In this document: one piece after another, positions 22,749 through 35,725 of the stretch
Numbering within the stretch: position 1 is the first letter of the stretch
Layout: the number at the start of each line of letters is the position of its first letter
NCBI GenBank assembly: GCA_021029095.1
Contig: JAJOHG010000002.1
Coordinates: 62,001 to 126,000, forward strand
Reading direction: 5' to 3'
Origin: Phellopilus nigrolimitatus
Taxonomy: Eukaryota; Basidiomycota; Agaricomycetes; Hymenochaetales; Hymenochaetaceae
Length of the DNA stretch: 64,000 bases
Notes under the pieces: generated by a model
What the model was told of the DNA's origin: nothing
What the model saw: only the letters and a program-made list of their open reading frames with translations
Databases searched by the model: none
Translations under genes and position numbers: made by a program

Positions 22749-24517
22749 ATGTCTAGTTGCATTCGAATTTGCGAGAAGGATGAGAACGGGACTGTTTCTC
22801 CGAAGTATAATATCAAAGATGACTGGCGCATGATCGAAGTGAGGAACAATCCCAGTTTTTACGCTGTTCGCGAATTCTAGCCAGTCCATCTTAAAAGTGA
22901 AGCTGATTGGACAACCAGGCAGAAAGGCCACCTTCTGGCATTACCGTCGGTTTGAAAACAATTGGATTGCACACGCTCAGCGACAGTATTTCTGCCGTCG
23001 GGTTTCCCGTCTAGCGTCAGTCCTGGTCAGTAAAATACCCATGTCTCGTAACCATCTGCAGAGCCACTCACGTCTGAAACGTAGACTATATAAAGTACGC
23101 TGATGAGTGACTGCATACTTTCAAAGTTTTCTTAAGAAATTTCCAGGTATCAAGTGTTTGATTCTTTACAAGCTTTCAGTAGCTCGATCGCAGGTCTGCT
23201 ATCCTCGAGAGCGGTGCTTGAAGGTCAGCAACTTGATACTCAATCAAATAATTTGCGTGAGACAAAATTTTATTAGGTTTTGGCGTCGGCGACGACAGGG
23301 CGTCTTCCACAAACGCTGTGCTTCTCACTGTCGCTCAAGACGCGACAGGCCGTCTAACCAGTAAGTTCCCATCTATATTCTTCCCCCCCACGGCCAATTG
23401 TCTTCAAGCGAGAATTTCCCACTCATACCTGGTCTAAGCCATCCTATTCGCTTGGAAGTACGGTCCTGCGCTTGCGCCCGAGGCAAAAATGTACCGGTTG
23501 GCCGCAGACATCTTTAACGATAGCGCGTTCATCCTTGACTTCCTTTCTCCCGTCCTCCCCGTGCATTTACGTGTTGCTGCGCTCTGTCTGGGTGGCGCAC
23601 TGCGTGCCGTCTGCGGTGTCTGCGGTGGTAGTGCGAAGGCAGCGCTCAGCGTTCATTTCGCAAGGGCAGGAAACGTGGGTGAATTAAACGCGAAGGACAC
23701 GAGCCAGGAAACCGTCATTGGTCTGCTCGGCATGCTGGCGAGTCGCTATTGATTCAAATAGCACACATGGATCGTCTTTTTATTATTATTTATACTTCAG
23801 TGTGGGTCCTACATTATGCCTCACGTCGTCTCGCGGTCCGCGACATGGATTGCTCTTCTCCTTCTCCTTTCCGTGCACCTCTGGACGAACTACCTTGCCG
23901 TCCGCGCTGTCACATTGATCACATTCAATCGACAGCGCGCAAACATTGCATACGGACTCTATGTCACGGAGGATCGCGATGTCCCGACGCCATGCGAAAT
24001 AGCGCGCCGCGAGCGGATCTTCGAGAGCGCGGGCGCGCTGCGCGATCCCGTTTCCGGCATTTGGCTAGGAACGTGCACGATCTGCACATCTGCCAGGGAT
24101 TTCCTGCGCGCTGTCTCGAAACTGGATTCCCAAACATCCAAAACCTTCTGGACAGATATACTTGACATCCTTCGTGAGGAAAGGTATCTCCTTGTCCTCG
24201 TTCCGAACTTGGACCGCTCTTGTGTCATTTATTTATGCTTCAAAGATAGAGCTCAACCCAGAGATAGGTTGAAAGCCTGGCTACACGCTTATGAACTCGG
24301 GCGCCTAATTTACGAAAAAGCGCAAGGCCGTCAGTCGGATGGCATGCTTGCAGGATTAGAAGGAGTCCGTCTTTCATTGGACCGAGTCAATAAACGGTTC
24401 GCGGATTTCACGGAGAAGGCAGATAAGGCCGGTTGGGATCTGTCAATGGATGCGATCCTCACGCAACCTGTGCGCCCGATAATCGTTGACGCTATTAACG
24501 GTAAAAAGGGTGATTGA
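22749..24517 (+). CDS. RUS-family (DUF647) membrane protein, RUSF1-like
   Basis: This belongs to the ROOT UVB SENSITIVE family, conserved in plants, animals (RUSF1/C16orf58) and fungi; its molecular role is not settled. The seven exons are 22749-22838, 22885-22945, 22981-23025, 23137-23223, 23277-23360, 23439-23737 and 23801-24517. They sum to 1383 nt (460 aa), near the roughly 468 aa of the human protein. Landmarks in order are FLPSGFPSSVSP, YQVFDSLQAFSSSIAGLLSS, GVGDDRASSTNAV, ILFAWKYGP, RLAADIFNDSAFILDFLSP, GGSAKAALSVHFAR, NAKDTSQETVIGLLG, and NYLAVRAVTLITFNRQR. The C-terminal half is soluble. The second intron is unusually short (35 nt, or 41 with an alternative acceptor). The intron after GLLGML uses a GC donor (GCGAGT, 23738). 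Confidence 0.92.
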
Positions 24518-24888
24518 TTGGCAATGAAACGTAGGGTTGCAGAAAAGCTCAGATAGAAAAATACAGACATCACATTCTCAGTAGTATCACGCGTGTGTAG
24601 CTGAGCTCGCACAGGCATCCGGATTCGCCCCCAAACTTCCATAATTTCGCGCCGAGCTCCGGGTATCAAAGTAATTTGTGGACCAGCAGCATTGTACCGA
24701 TCATATCGCAGCAGTAATGAAACGCGAATAGGTCGACGACGACAGGCATGAAATTAAGTTATGCCAGCTGAACAGTAAAATGAGAGTGACAAGACGAAGA
24801 GCTGTTCGAACTGACAATGTGAGGCAAAAGAAAACGAAGAACCAATGCAAAATCTCACCCTGAGCACAAGACGAAGGCAACCAGACCA
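24518..24888. other. Intergenic region between convergent genes
   Basis: This 371-bp gap between the stops of the RUS-family gene (+) and the PRKRIP1-like gene (-) must contain both 3' UTRs. No other feature is seen. Confidence 0.5.
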
Positions 24889-25668
24889 TCAATCGTCCTC
24901 GTGGATCGTGATTTTAGGTGCGTCGACAGCCACGAGGAGACGCTCACCACCCGCCGTACCCTCTGCGTCTTCGCCCGCTTGTTGGACTTCGTCCGGAGGG
25001 ATAGGTCCCACCGCGTCCTCGTCCTCATCCTCGCTTCCTTCCTCTCCGGGTTTTCTGAAGACCATCTCCGCACCGTTGACCAATCTCCGTTTCTTCAGCG
25101 GAGTATCGCCTAAGGTCCGCGAGTCCGAAACACCAGATTCCATCTCCCCGCCGGCGCTCGTATTCGCACCAGATATGTTCCCCTTCACCTTCTTTTCCTT
25201 CTTCTTCAGCCTTTTCGCGCGGTTTTTCGATGTCTTCGCATCAGCACTCTCCTCCCACTGGCGCTTCTTTTCCTCGAACTCGAGTGTGGCAGCTTCCTAT
25301 TGACTTTCATGTCAATATTCTGGATCCCTCTTCAACCTTTGCACACGCACCTTCCGCGCTGTCTCGTCCATCGCCTTCAATCTCTCATACTCCCTACGCC
25401 GACTCGCTTTATACACATGAAATTCGCCGCTTCCCGCTCCGGCGCTAGAGCCTTGCACATTCTTCATCATTTCGCGAGCTGGGCGAATCGTCTTCTCCTT
25501 CGGCGGCGCAGGTATATGTACTGGCTTCGCGGGGTCCTTGAGTAGCCGCGCGAGTTGTAAGCGCTGCGCCTCGACAGCGGTTGGCGCATGACGGTTTGCT
25601 GGCGCAACTACGGCAGTTGAGCTTGGGCCGGGCGACGGCGAGGCTGAGCCAAAACCAGAGACGGCCAT
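24889..25668 (-). CDS. PRKRIP1-like spliceosomal protein (DUF1168)
   Basis: The exons 25668-25351 and 25296-24889 are separated by a 54-nt intron and sum to 726 nt (241 aa). The family signature GSSAGAGSGEFHVYKASRRR, followed by EYERLKAMDE, is present near residues 75-105, and RLLKDPAKPVHIP precedes it. After the intron comes a Lys/Arg-rich coiled-coil stretch (EFEEKRQWEESADAKTSKNR, then KRLKKKEKK). The tail is acidic (EDEDEDAVGPIP) and ends in ITIHEDD. Human PRKRIP1 is a component of the catalytic-step spliceosome, where its long helix braces the complex, so a nuclear splicing role is expected here by family. The start at 25668 gives MAVSGFGSASPSPG. It lies tail-to-head with YIP1 (138 bp apart) and converges with the RUS gene. 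Confidence 0.9.
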
Positions 25669-25806
25669 AGTGGTCGGAGGTCAAGCACTTGCTAATTACG
25701 TAACTTACACGCTCAATTGATGGAGCTTCGAAAGCGCTCAAATACGCTCTGCATTATTCTCGCGAATAGATGCGAGTAAATCAAGGGATCGAAAATACTA
25801 CTACAA

Positions 25807-26807
<1,001 letters not shown>

Positions 26808-26990
26808 GACAGACTTTTGTGGCACTGCGTTCGTCTTGTCGGCGTCGGCGTCGTTACAGGTGTGATTAAAGAGCAAACGAAGCGTTTACGATGTCGAAGC
26901 CGACGTGTTACTTATGTAAGCGAAAACGAGGACGGAATAGGCAGGAGGTCACGATTTGCAGCCCTCGTTCTGGGCTTCCTCTAAACCACC
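26808..26990. promoter_or_regulatory. Divergent promoter between YIP1 and NSA2
   Basis: These 183 bp separate the facing-away start codons of YIP1 (-) and NSA2 (+). Both promoters must lie here. A pyrimidine-rich run (tctgggcttcctctaaacc) directly precedes the NSA2 ATG. Confidence 0.45.
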
Positions 26991-28060
26991 ATGGTGAGTG
27001 GGATAATGTTGGATGTACGGCTTCCCATTGATTTTTGCTGATGTTGTTCTACATTATAGCCTCAGGTAAATGAACCTCAGATAAACCATCAAGCTTGTAC
27101 TGAAAGTAGCGTCTAGAACGAATACATCGAGGAGTCCATAAAACGCCATGGACGGCGGTTAGACTACTACGAGAAAAAGTGAGTTTACCGACCAGTAAGA
27201 CGTTGATTATAATTTACAATATATTCCAGGCGTAAGAGGGAAGCGCGCTCCGTACATCGCGCCTCGGCGACTGCTCAAAAGGCATTTGGTTACAAGGCCA
27301 AGCTACTGCACGCCAAACGTCATGCAGAAAAGGTGCAGCTCAAAAAGACGCTCAAGGCGCATGACGAACGGAATGTCAAACAAAAAGATTCTGGCTCAGC
27401 GCCCGAGGGTGCCCTACCCACCTTCCTGCTCGATCGCGAGGGTCAAAAGGACGCTAAAGCGATGTCGTCCGCAATCAAGCAGAAGCGCAAGGAAAAGGCG
27501 GCGAAATATGCCGTGCCGCTCCCCAAAGTGCGCGGTGTCGCAGAGGAGGAGGTCTTCAAGGTGATGCGCACGGGCAAGAGCAAGACGAAGGCATGGAAGC
27601 GTATGGTGACGAAGGCGACGTTTGTTGGCGAGGGTTTCACGCGCAAGCCAGTCAAGATGGAGCGGTTCGTGCGGCCAATGGCATTGCGGTACAAAAAGGC
27701 AAATGTCACGCACCGTGCGTATTCACGTTTTTGAAACATCACTCTCCAGACTCACAACATTCCGTGCAGCCGACTTGAAGGCGACGTTCCAGCTCCAGAT
27801 CATGGGCGTCAAAAAGAATCCGCAATCGCCTATGTACACGCAGCTCGGTGTTATGACGAAGGGGACTGTCATCGAAGTGAACGTGTCCGAGCTTGGCATG
27901 GTCACTACGGGCGGTAAGGTTGTATTTGGGAAGTATGCGCAGATCACGAATAACCCGGAGAATGATGGCTGTATAAACGCAGTTCTGTGTAAGTCTTTGG
28001 TCCGTGCGAAAAGGGGTAAGTTGTATGTGCTGACTTTCTTTCGACCTGCCAGTGGTTTGA
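26991..28060 (+). CDS. NSA2: Ribosome biogenesis protein Nsa2
   Basis: Nsa2 is a nucleolar/nuclear assembly factor of pre-60S ribosomes needed for 27SB pre-rRNA processing. The six exons are 26991-26993, 27060-27065, 27117-27178, 27230-27714, 27770-27988 and 28053-28060, summing to 783 nt (260 aa), essentially the family length of 261. Exon 1 contributes only the ATG, exon 2 is a 6-nt microexon (Pro-Gln), and the last exon is 8 nt (ending LV and TGA). The joined start reads [20 protein letters not shown], as in all Nsa2 proteins. Further landmarks are [70 protein letters not shown], and [20 protein letters not shown]. It belongs to the same fold group as ribosomal protein eS8. Confidence 0.96.
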
Positions 28061-28245
28061 TTTACTTTACATTGTGCCTCGTATAGCTTTACTTACCCAG
28101 TTATGCTCAATTTTTCATGTGTCATTACTATACGCACCTGGACATGACCCGTCGCTTAGTAAGATTCCTCAATGTGTAAGGACACTGAACGGGTCGAGCG
28201 AGATACAACGCTTCTTTACTCTGAACCACGACGACCGCCTCCGCT

Positions 28246-29380
<1,135 letters not shown>

Positions 29381-29592
29381 CGAAGTTCCACTCTGCGCTT
29401 CTGTAAACCATGTGTATAGTCGCTGGTAAATGCTTGTGTATATGATGCACGTTTGGGATCAACTGAACTGAAGATATCAACCAACAGAGACCGGTTTTTT
29501 TATCATTCTTATCGTCCAATGCTTCGGGGGCGTATGAACGACATTCTACGGACAACAATGGCATTGTCAATTCATATTGAAATTACTCCAAC

Positions 29593-29850
29593 TTATACAT
29601 CGACTTCTGCGCCCGAATCTTTCAGATAGGATTGGAAATGCTCAAGATCAGCAAATCTGGTCTTTGGTTGAATCCAGCCCAATGATCATTCGGTGCACTA
29701 CGTCATCAAGTCAGCGTTGCTAAATTTTGTTTTAAATGCTGAGATCTCAATACTGAGTCCATGAGTGTCATATATTCAGTACCCTGGAAGCCACGATGTT
29801 CTAATACCGCCGCCAGAACCTTCAAGAAAACGTTCCGCCGCGCAGTCTTT
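29593..29850 (-). pseudogene. 3' fragment of an unidentified gene
   Basis: Two minus-strand exon-like pieces can be joined. One (about 29850-29783) reads DCAAERFLEGSGGGIRTSWL and ends at a GTACTG donor. The other, after an acceptor ACCAG near 29660, reads FADLEHFQSYLKDSGAEVDV and stops at TAA 29593-29595. The phases agree (2 plus 1). Both have convincing coding composition, but no earlier exons are visible before the repeat block that begins at about 29.94 kb. It is probably the surviving 3' end of a gene cut off by that block or by rearrangement. I do not recognise the family. Confidence 0.4.
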
Positions 29851-29943
29851 CACGCTTGTGACTCAGTCTGAACGGATGGTATACTCGCACATTGCACACG
29901 CTACGGGCTTGATTTAGGTTCCAGAACAAGTTCGCCGCTGATT

Positions 29944-30590
29944 GGGAGCGAAGCTCCCATTTACACGGATAGGGGCTCCCAAAAAGCTATCACGTGATGT
30001 GTTGCGTGTGGCTGTGTGGCCCCCCCTCGTGAGAACTACCCATGATGGTGCATGCCTTCGAGTATGTACATAGGTCGTCTCCCCTCTCTTTCTTTCCCTC
30101 CTTCTGCAAAAAAATCCTGAGCCCAGCAAATAAATTTTTCACTTTTGCTTACAAAAAATAATAAAAATATTTGGGGAGCAAATTACCAGGATAGAGTTCC
30201 CAAAAGTCTATCATGGAGGTTGCCCATCCTGTGAGAACTCATTATGATGCTGCGAGCCGCTGCATGTATGCTTTCCTCTTCCTTTCTTCCTTCCACACTT
30301 GACCTTAGCAAATGAAATTTTCACTTTTTTGCTTACAAAATCAAATAAGGGCTAGTGAGAAAAAAATTGGACTTACCGGCCTCCCTAATGCGTGTCACGT
30401 GACCTGGGACTGGTCCCTCACGTGAGAACTTGCCCGCACATTGAAGCATACAAAAGCTGACATTACTAGCGGGGATTTTAAACCATTACTTGTGGTTGCA
30501 TCACACTGAAAATATAAAATCAGTGGTAATAGAGAGCTAAAATGAAAGAGCTCACAATAAGCCTTAGTCACACACACACACTTCGCTCCC
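29944..30590. repeat. Repeat block with short inverted ends and tandem diverged units
   Basis: The block opens with gggagcgaag (itself part of a small palindrome, gggagcgaagctccc, 29944-29958) and closes with its exact reverse complement cttcgctccc at 30581-30590. Inside are about two and a half diverged units of roughly 190-220 nt (starting near 29,960, 30,182 and 30,372). Shared pieces are caaaag-ctatca, tgagaact, catgtatg, and the pair attttcactttt and gcttacaaaa. Two copies hold the palindrome tcacgtga. No target-site duplication or coding capacity is seen. It could be a small non-autonomous element or a local tandem expansion. Confidence 0.5.
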
Positions 30591-30595
30591 CCCTA

Positions 30596-30616
30596 ATATG
30601 TGGGCACCCCACATAT
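30596..30616. repeat. Short perfect inverted repeat
   Basis: atatgtggg (30596-30604) and cccacatat (30608-30616) form a perfect 9-bp stem around a 3-nt loop, immediately beyond the right end of the repeat block. It may be part of the same element or a chance hairpin in AT-rich sequence. Confidence 0.5.
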
Positions 30617-33600
30617 AAATTCATGTTAAGAGAAGAAGGGCTTTAAAGTACAGATCTTTGGCTGAGAAGAGGGAGGCCACACAACACACCATATTCGGTA
30701 GATCTCCATCTATATCAGGCTATATATCTTAGAGCACTGACTCATGTCTCAGATTTGAGATGCTCTAATCACGGCTATTCTAACAAGTAAAGAATTGATA
30801 CGAATTGCTTCAAATTCAATTCTGCGGCAACTTAAAAGGCTTAGGAAAATGACGAATACGTACATTTAGTTAGTCCACCGTTCTTTAACCTTCTGTAATC
30901 TATCTTGATCGTACGAAAGGTCGTGGATACTTTTAAAATGATTTCGTCCAACCTCCGCTTGCAATTTTGCGATCGAACTTTACAGCCCATCTTTAGCCCA
31001 TCTTTCCTCATACAAATCCTACGAGAATGTTTGAGTTGATTGCGGCAAGTAAAAGTCCGTCTGGCACACGTTAGAGCATCGTGCGCAAGAACAGACTCAC
31101 CTCTAAAAAGTGTACGTGAAACATTCTACAAGGTCCATGACGCAGTCTTGAGCATCGTAGAATTCACTACACGTGGTATTCAATTGAAACTGATACGGAG
31201 AACGAGTTCATAGGTCCGTGCACTGCAAACAACGCAGACTTCTGTGACATAGTAATTTCCGATAGATCGAATAGCTTTCGAACAGGATCTATAAAAGATG
31301 AGTACGCGAAGAGAGACATCTAAATGACAGCTGTAGACATCAATCAGCTCACACTTTCGGAAAGTATCTTTAAACGATACAGACTTGGAAGCCGACTTCG
31401 AAGAACGTTGAATATACGTAGGACTTCGCCAAAGGAATTTCGAGGATGAAGATAGTTTGAGGATATATCGTTGTCAGACCTGATGCATAAGCCATGGTTA
31501 GCATCAGGAAGGCCTTTAGCGTTGATCATAGCCTTTTCAAGCGCGACACAGTACGGCATATGTATCTTCCAGACCGTGACTGCTATCAGGTTTGCAAATT
31601 ATCAAAGGAGAGCTCGGAAAAGATACTCGTATAAAAGTCTGAGCTTCTTGTCCGCGGAGAAGAATAAGAGGAGTTCAGTCCGAGGACGAAGAGTGTCCAG
31701 AGGAGAAAACAATCGACAAGAATGATTCTTGATGAAACCTTGCTGTGAAGAATCGAACTTTGCGAAAGATTGCATCTCGAGATATGACGATAGATGTTGA
31801 AGCTTTTTTGTACATTAACCGGAGCACAATGAGATGTTCAGACTTGCAAGCTGAAGGTCAATGTACCTCCATTCAAGAAACTGAAAAATCAAAATCGGCG
31901 AGGAATTTGCTTTTCACGAACAGGTGCGCGCGTTCAAAATATCGTTATTTGGTCTGCAATATTTTAATCTGCAAGACAAGGGTGTTTTGAAAAATAAAAC
32001 TCGAAGACCATACCAATTGATGGATGGCATATAAAGGAAGGCTATTCCAAGAAAAGCTGAGACCTAAAATCAGGATTGCTCCAATGCAAGCGCACTAATA
32101 CGAAACTCGCCGTAACAAATCTGCTTGTGGCCAGCAAAGCTTCATGTTTGGTCTTTCCCAACTTTAGACGAACACGGTATAGGTTCCCGGACCTCAAGTA
32201 AAATAGTGAGTCAGCTGAAAGCGTATTGCTGGGAAAGTGCCGTGCATGGATACGTGAAAAGGATAACGGAGGGTAATGTGAGGGGAAGCGCTAAGACGTT
32301 TATACCCACTTACCTTACTCATCGTCCAGCTCACCAGTTCGCAAGCACAGTACTTCCGAGATCACTTCTCGTCGTACATCCGATAAACCTTCTGAGAAAA
32401 GCGGTGAGTGAGCCTCTGTGAAGTAGAAGAGTTCTGCGCGACTCCACACATGACGGGAGTAATATGACTCAAGCTGGGAGTTCAGCTAAGTACGGCTCGA
32501 CGCACCAGTTCTCAAGTTCGGAGTTGTATCGAGCGCATGCACATAGATCATGAAGAGGCCGTCTTCCACCCACAGCCACAAATAGAATGAATAGAGTAGC
32601 ACAAACGCATCTTTATGCCCATCGAGTGGCGCGATAAAGAAGGCTGGACGATTGGATGATGGATTTATATTCCGGGAAACACCTGACGCTGAGAAGATAT
32701 TCGAGGAGAGCATGAGCTAGGCATTCAGAGCTACGCTATAAGAGGCCCGTAGACCACATGCAGAAATACAAAATCTGCTTTCCGATAGAGGCTTCGATGC
32801 ACAATAAGTAGGGCAACAACGCCAACGGAAAACGCGTTTGATCCTGAATAGATATTGGTCTTGGGAAGATTGGATCTATGAGGAAGTCTTGCCCGTCCCA
32901 CAGTCCTGGTCTGAGGTGACCCGGAGAGGTCAACACCCTCATCGAATTCAAGTAACTTTAACCTCAGTGCCTAGACGGGATGCCGGCATGTCCCCGAACT
33001 TCGTAAAGCATAGGCGCAACGCAGCTGCCTTTTCTAGCATTGCTCATTGGCTCGAGCACGTAGAAAAAAAGAAGAAAAGCGGTGGATAGAAGAAGTGCGG
33101 GAAAAGAACGCAGACAACAGGAAGCCCTAGATCTCGTCTGTGATTTGTAGTCGATATTAGCCGTTGCCTTGAGGGGCGAGCTTCGACAGCAGGGAAACTT
33201 GAAAAGACCGGCTACCTCCCTCAACCGACATGATGTGGAGGGGGCGTCGGCGAGTAGGGAATCCCGTCTTTTCTAAAGGTTGCGGCTCTCCATTCGATTG
33301 GTGCACACAATTCTCCAAATCAGAAAAGGGGTGCGCGAAAGAGGTGCGCGAAAGTAGTCAGTAAGACCCCGCGACATCTAGTTCGAGAAAATCTCTCTTG
33401 TGAGGAGTATGAAACCCGATTTTAAGCTGCCTCCGATAGTCAGAAAAAGCTCCAACCGACAGACACCTGGCTCAGCTGAAACAGAGACGATGAGTAGAAA
33501 TGTCCCAGAGATCTAGCGAGTACGGGTGAGCAATCGGAGTTCTTCATTTATAAACAGATACTTGTCGCAAGATGCCAGCGAATCATGAGTGCTGAGAACT

Positions 33601-33726
33601 GAGGACGGAACAAGCTGTTTCCGATATCCAATGATGGCATAAAGCTGACGGAAATATATGCAGGAGAAGTCTTCATGGAGAGTTTCATCAAGGCTGCAGA
33701 TATTGCGAAGCTGACGGCGGACATAT

Positions 33727-33766
33727 GCTTAGTAATAATAATTGTTACGATTCATTATTACTAAGC
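33727..33766. repeat. Perfect 13-bp inverted repeat
   Basis: gcttagtaataat (33727-33739) is mirrored by attattactaagc (33754-33766) with a 14-nt spacer, in non-coding sequence about 3.3 kb beyond the start of no annotated gene and 2 kb from the 3' end of the first WOPR gene. The symmetry extends imperfectly a few bases outward. It may be a miniature element footprint or a stem-loop. Confidence 0.6.
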
Positions 33767-35725
33767 ACGTATACTTCCTTCACACCGTCACACAACTACT
33801 TGCGTATTCGCATAAAAACGCGAGTAGAAGTTTGCCTGGGCGGGACGCTGACTTACATGTAACATTTCAAAGCCGCGCATGTGGTTTTAGACTTAACGCG
33901 CTTTCACTGCGAACTTGATCTTTTCATACTTGTGGAATTGCCTCATCAGCGTGTGCGTCTGACGAGACACAAATGAAACGACCATATCGAAGGAACATAG
34001 CTCAGCTAGTACATTCCTGCTTGAGTCAAGCTACACACTCTCGCTCAGGTTACATTAACTGCCCAAGGATCTTCTATATGCTGCACGTCCTTGAAGGAGA
34101 ACAAGTTCAGTTCTTTAATGAAAATAGGCCAGATTGCACCTTCACATTCGGTCTGAGTAATATGAACCATTATGTGCAGAGACTTGGGAGTCTTCAACCT
34201 TTTCCAACAGAGCATATACTTTTAGCTGTCAAAGAGGAAATAGAACACAACTTCTGGACGCTCTATAATGCTGAAGTCCCCTTTTCTTATAAAAAGATCA
34301 CTGTGGAACCATTGAGCCAGGCTCCATATATGAAGAGCCTCTTTATGTTATGATTGGACACTCTCGGATTCGCTTTGTAATAATTTTGAAGTTTGTCTGC
34401 TTATGCAGGCATAATGTATCCTTTCTGGGCATCTGAAGAGGTGCTGCTTATATAGCAAAGGATAAATGGTTGAAAGTCGGCGTCCGAAGACGTTGGTTCG
34501 GTTTTTACAAGGGCCTATCTCCTGGGCCTTGAAGCTATGTGAGCGTGATGTTTCTTCGCCATTCTTGTGCAACGTTATCTAGGAGCTCGCGATATAAGTT
34601 CGTCAAAAGCAAGGCGGAAGTAGCCAAGAAGTCCGTAAGCAAGTGAATATAAGATTAGGTAAGCTATCTGATTAGCCGACATTTCCCCATTCCCGTTGAT
34701 TCATTTCCTTTCCGAAAATCAGTCAAAACCAAACACAATTAAACGCTTTAGCGAAGATCTTCGCCAACGACTGCGTACCTGGGCGCCGGTAAAGTTAGTA
34801 CGATTGCCGGGATGGAAGTTGTCGGAGAAAAGGTTTTTACGCAAGAATCGTCAAGTAAGGAAGGGTTTCGAGCAGAAAACAGTACATGGCAAACGATTGA
34901 CAAAAGACGGGAAAACGAATAAAATAAAAAAGGCAGCGAGTCAAAGAGAAACGCGCTCCTGTATTGTAACAAACAAGGAAAGCCCGCTATGACCGTCTCG
35001 GAGCTTTAAACAGCCAAAGGGTCAGCCGAGAGGGTTTATTGTCAGAATGAAAATTAGGTTTGGCTTCCCAGATTGCCAACTGTAGATTTGAATTTTAGAT
35101 TTAGCCTGCAAATCTCAAAAGGGTTTAGTTCCCGATATAGCATCCTCAGGTGGCGTCCCTCCTTTTTTCTCTTCTCTCTTTCTTTCTTTTCGTCAGGTTT
35201 GCGCACAATGACCACTTCCCGACATGAGAGCAAAGTAGAATTCAGCATTATAAACCCTGCTTTCGGGCCTACATCGCTGTGGTGATATCCCTTACTTCCG
35301 GTTGTTCTTAGAGGTATGCAGCGTGATGCCCGGACCAAAGAATTTTCTAGCAACGCATGCTTGATTAAATTCGATCGGGAAAACAATTGTTGCAATTGGC
35401 CGTTGAACAAAGTATACGATGAGAGACCTAATTGTTACGAGTATACAGTTTATACATTCTGCAAGGTGTCAAGGCATCGAACAGGCAAGGAGCAAAAGTG
35501 AAGGATAGCAGTCAGCAGGTAAATGTCGCAGGAAAGTCTGTAATGGATTCAGTGTCATGATAACTAAGTAGCTGTATACACAAACTGGGAGAGTAAATGG
35601 GGGGAGAAGGGGTGGGGTACATCTGGGGAGAAGGCGTAGGCAAAATCCAGGGGCGAGTCTGGAAGACACTTCGCTGCAATTTTTTTCTTCTCCACTGGGC
35701 CCTGACGTAAGGGGTCGCGCACCGC

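Larger units (their letters stand above)
29381..35725. other. Gene-poor, AT-rich region with repeats, 6.3 kb
   Basis: After CWC24 the sequence loses clear genes until the first WOPR gene. It contains a 3' gene fragment (29593-29850), a repeat-rich block (29944-30590), and hairpins near 30596 and 33727. There is also one 126-codon frame (33973-34353), which is within the length expected by chance and carries no motif. The strings here are AT-richer than in the housekeeping part. No transposase or reverse transcriptase motif was found. Confidence 0.45.

Noticed and set aside
33973..34353. 126-codon plus-strand frame in the gene-poor region
   Set aside because: About a dozen frames of this length are expected by chance; no motif, and the sequence is AT-rich like its non-coding surroundings.
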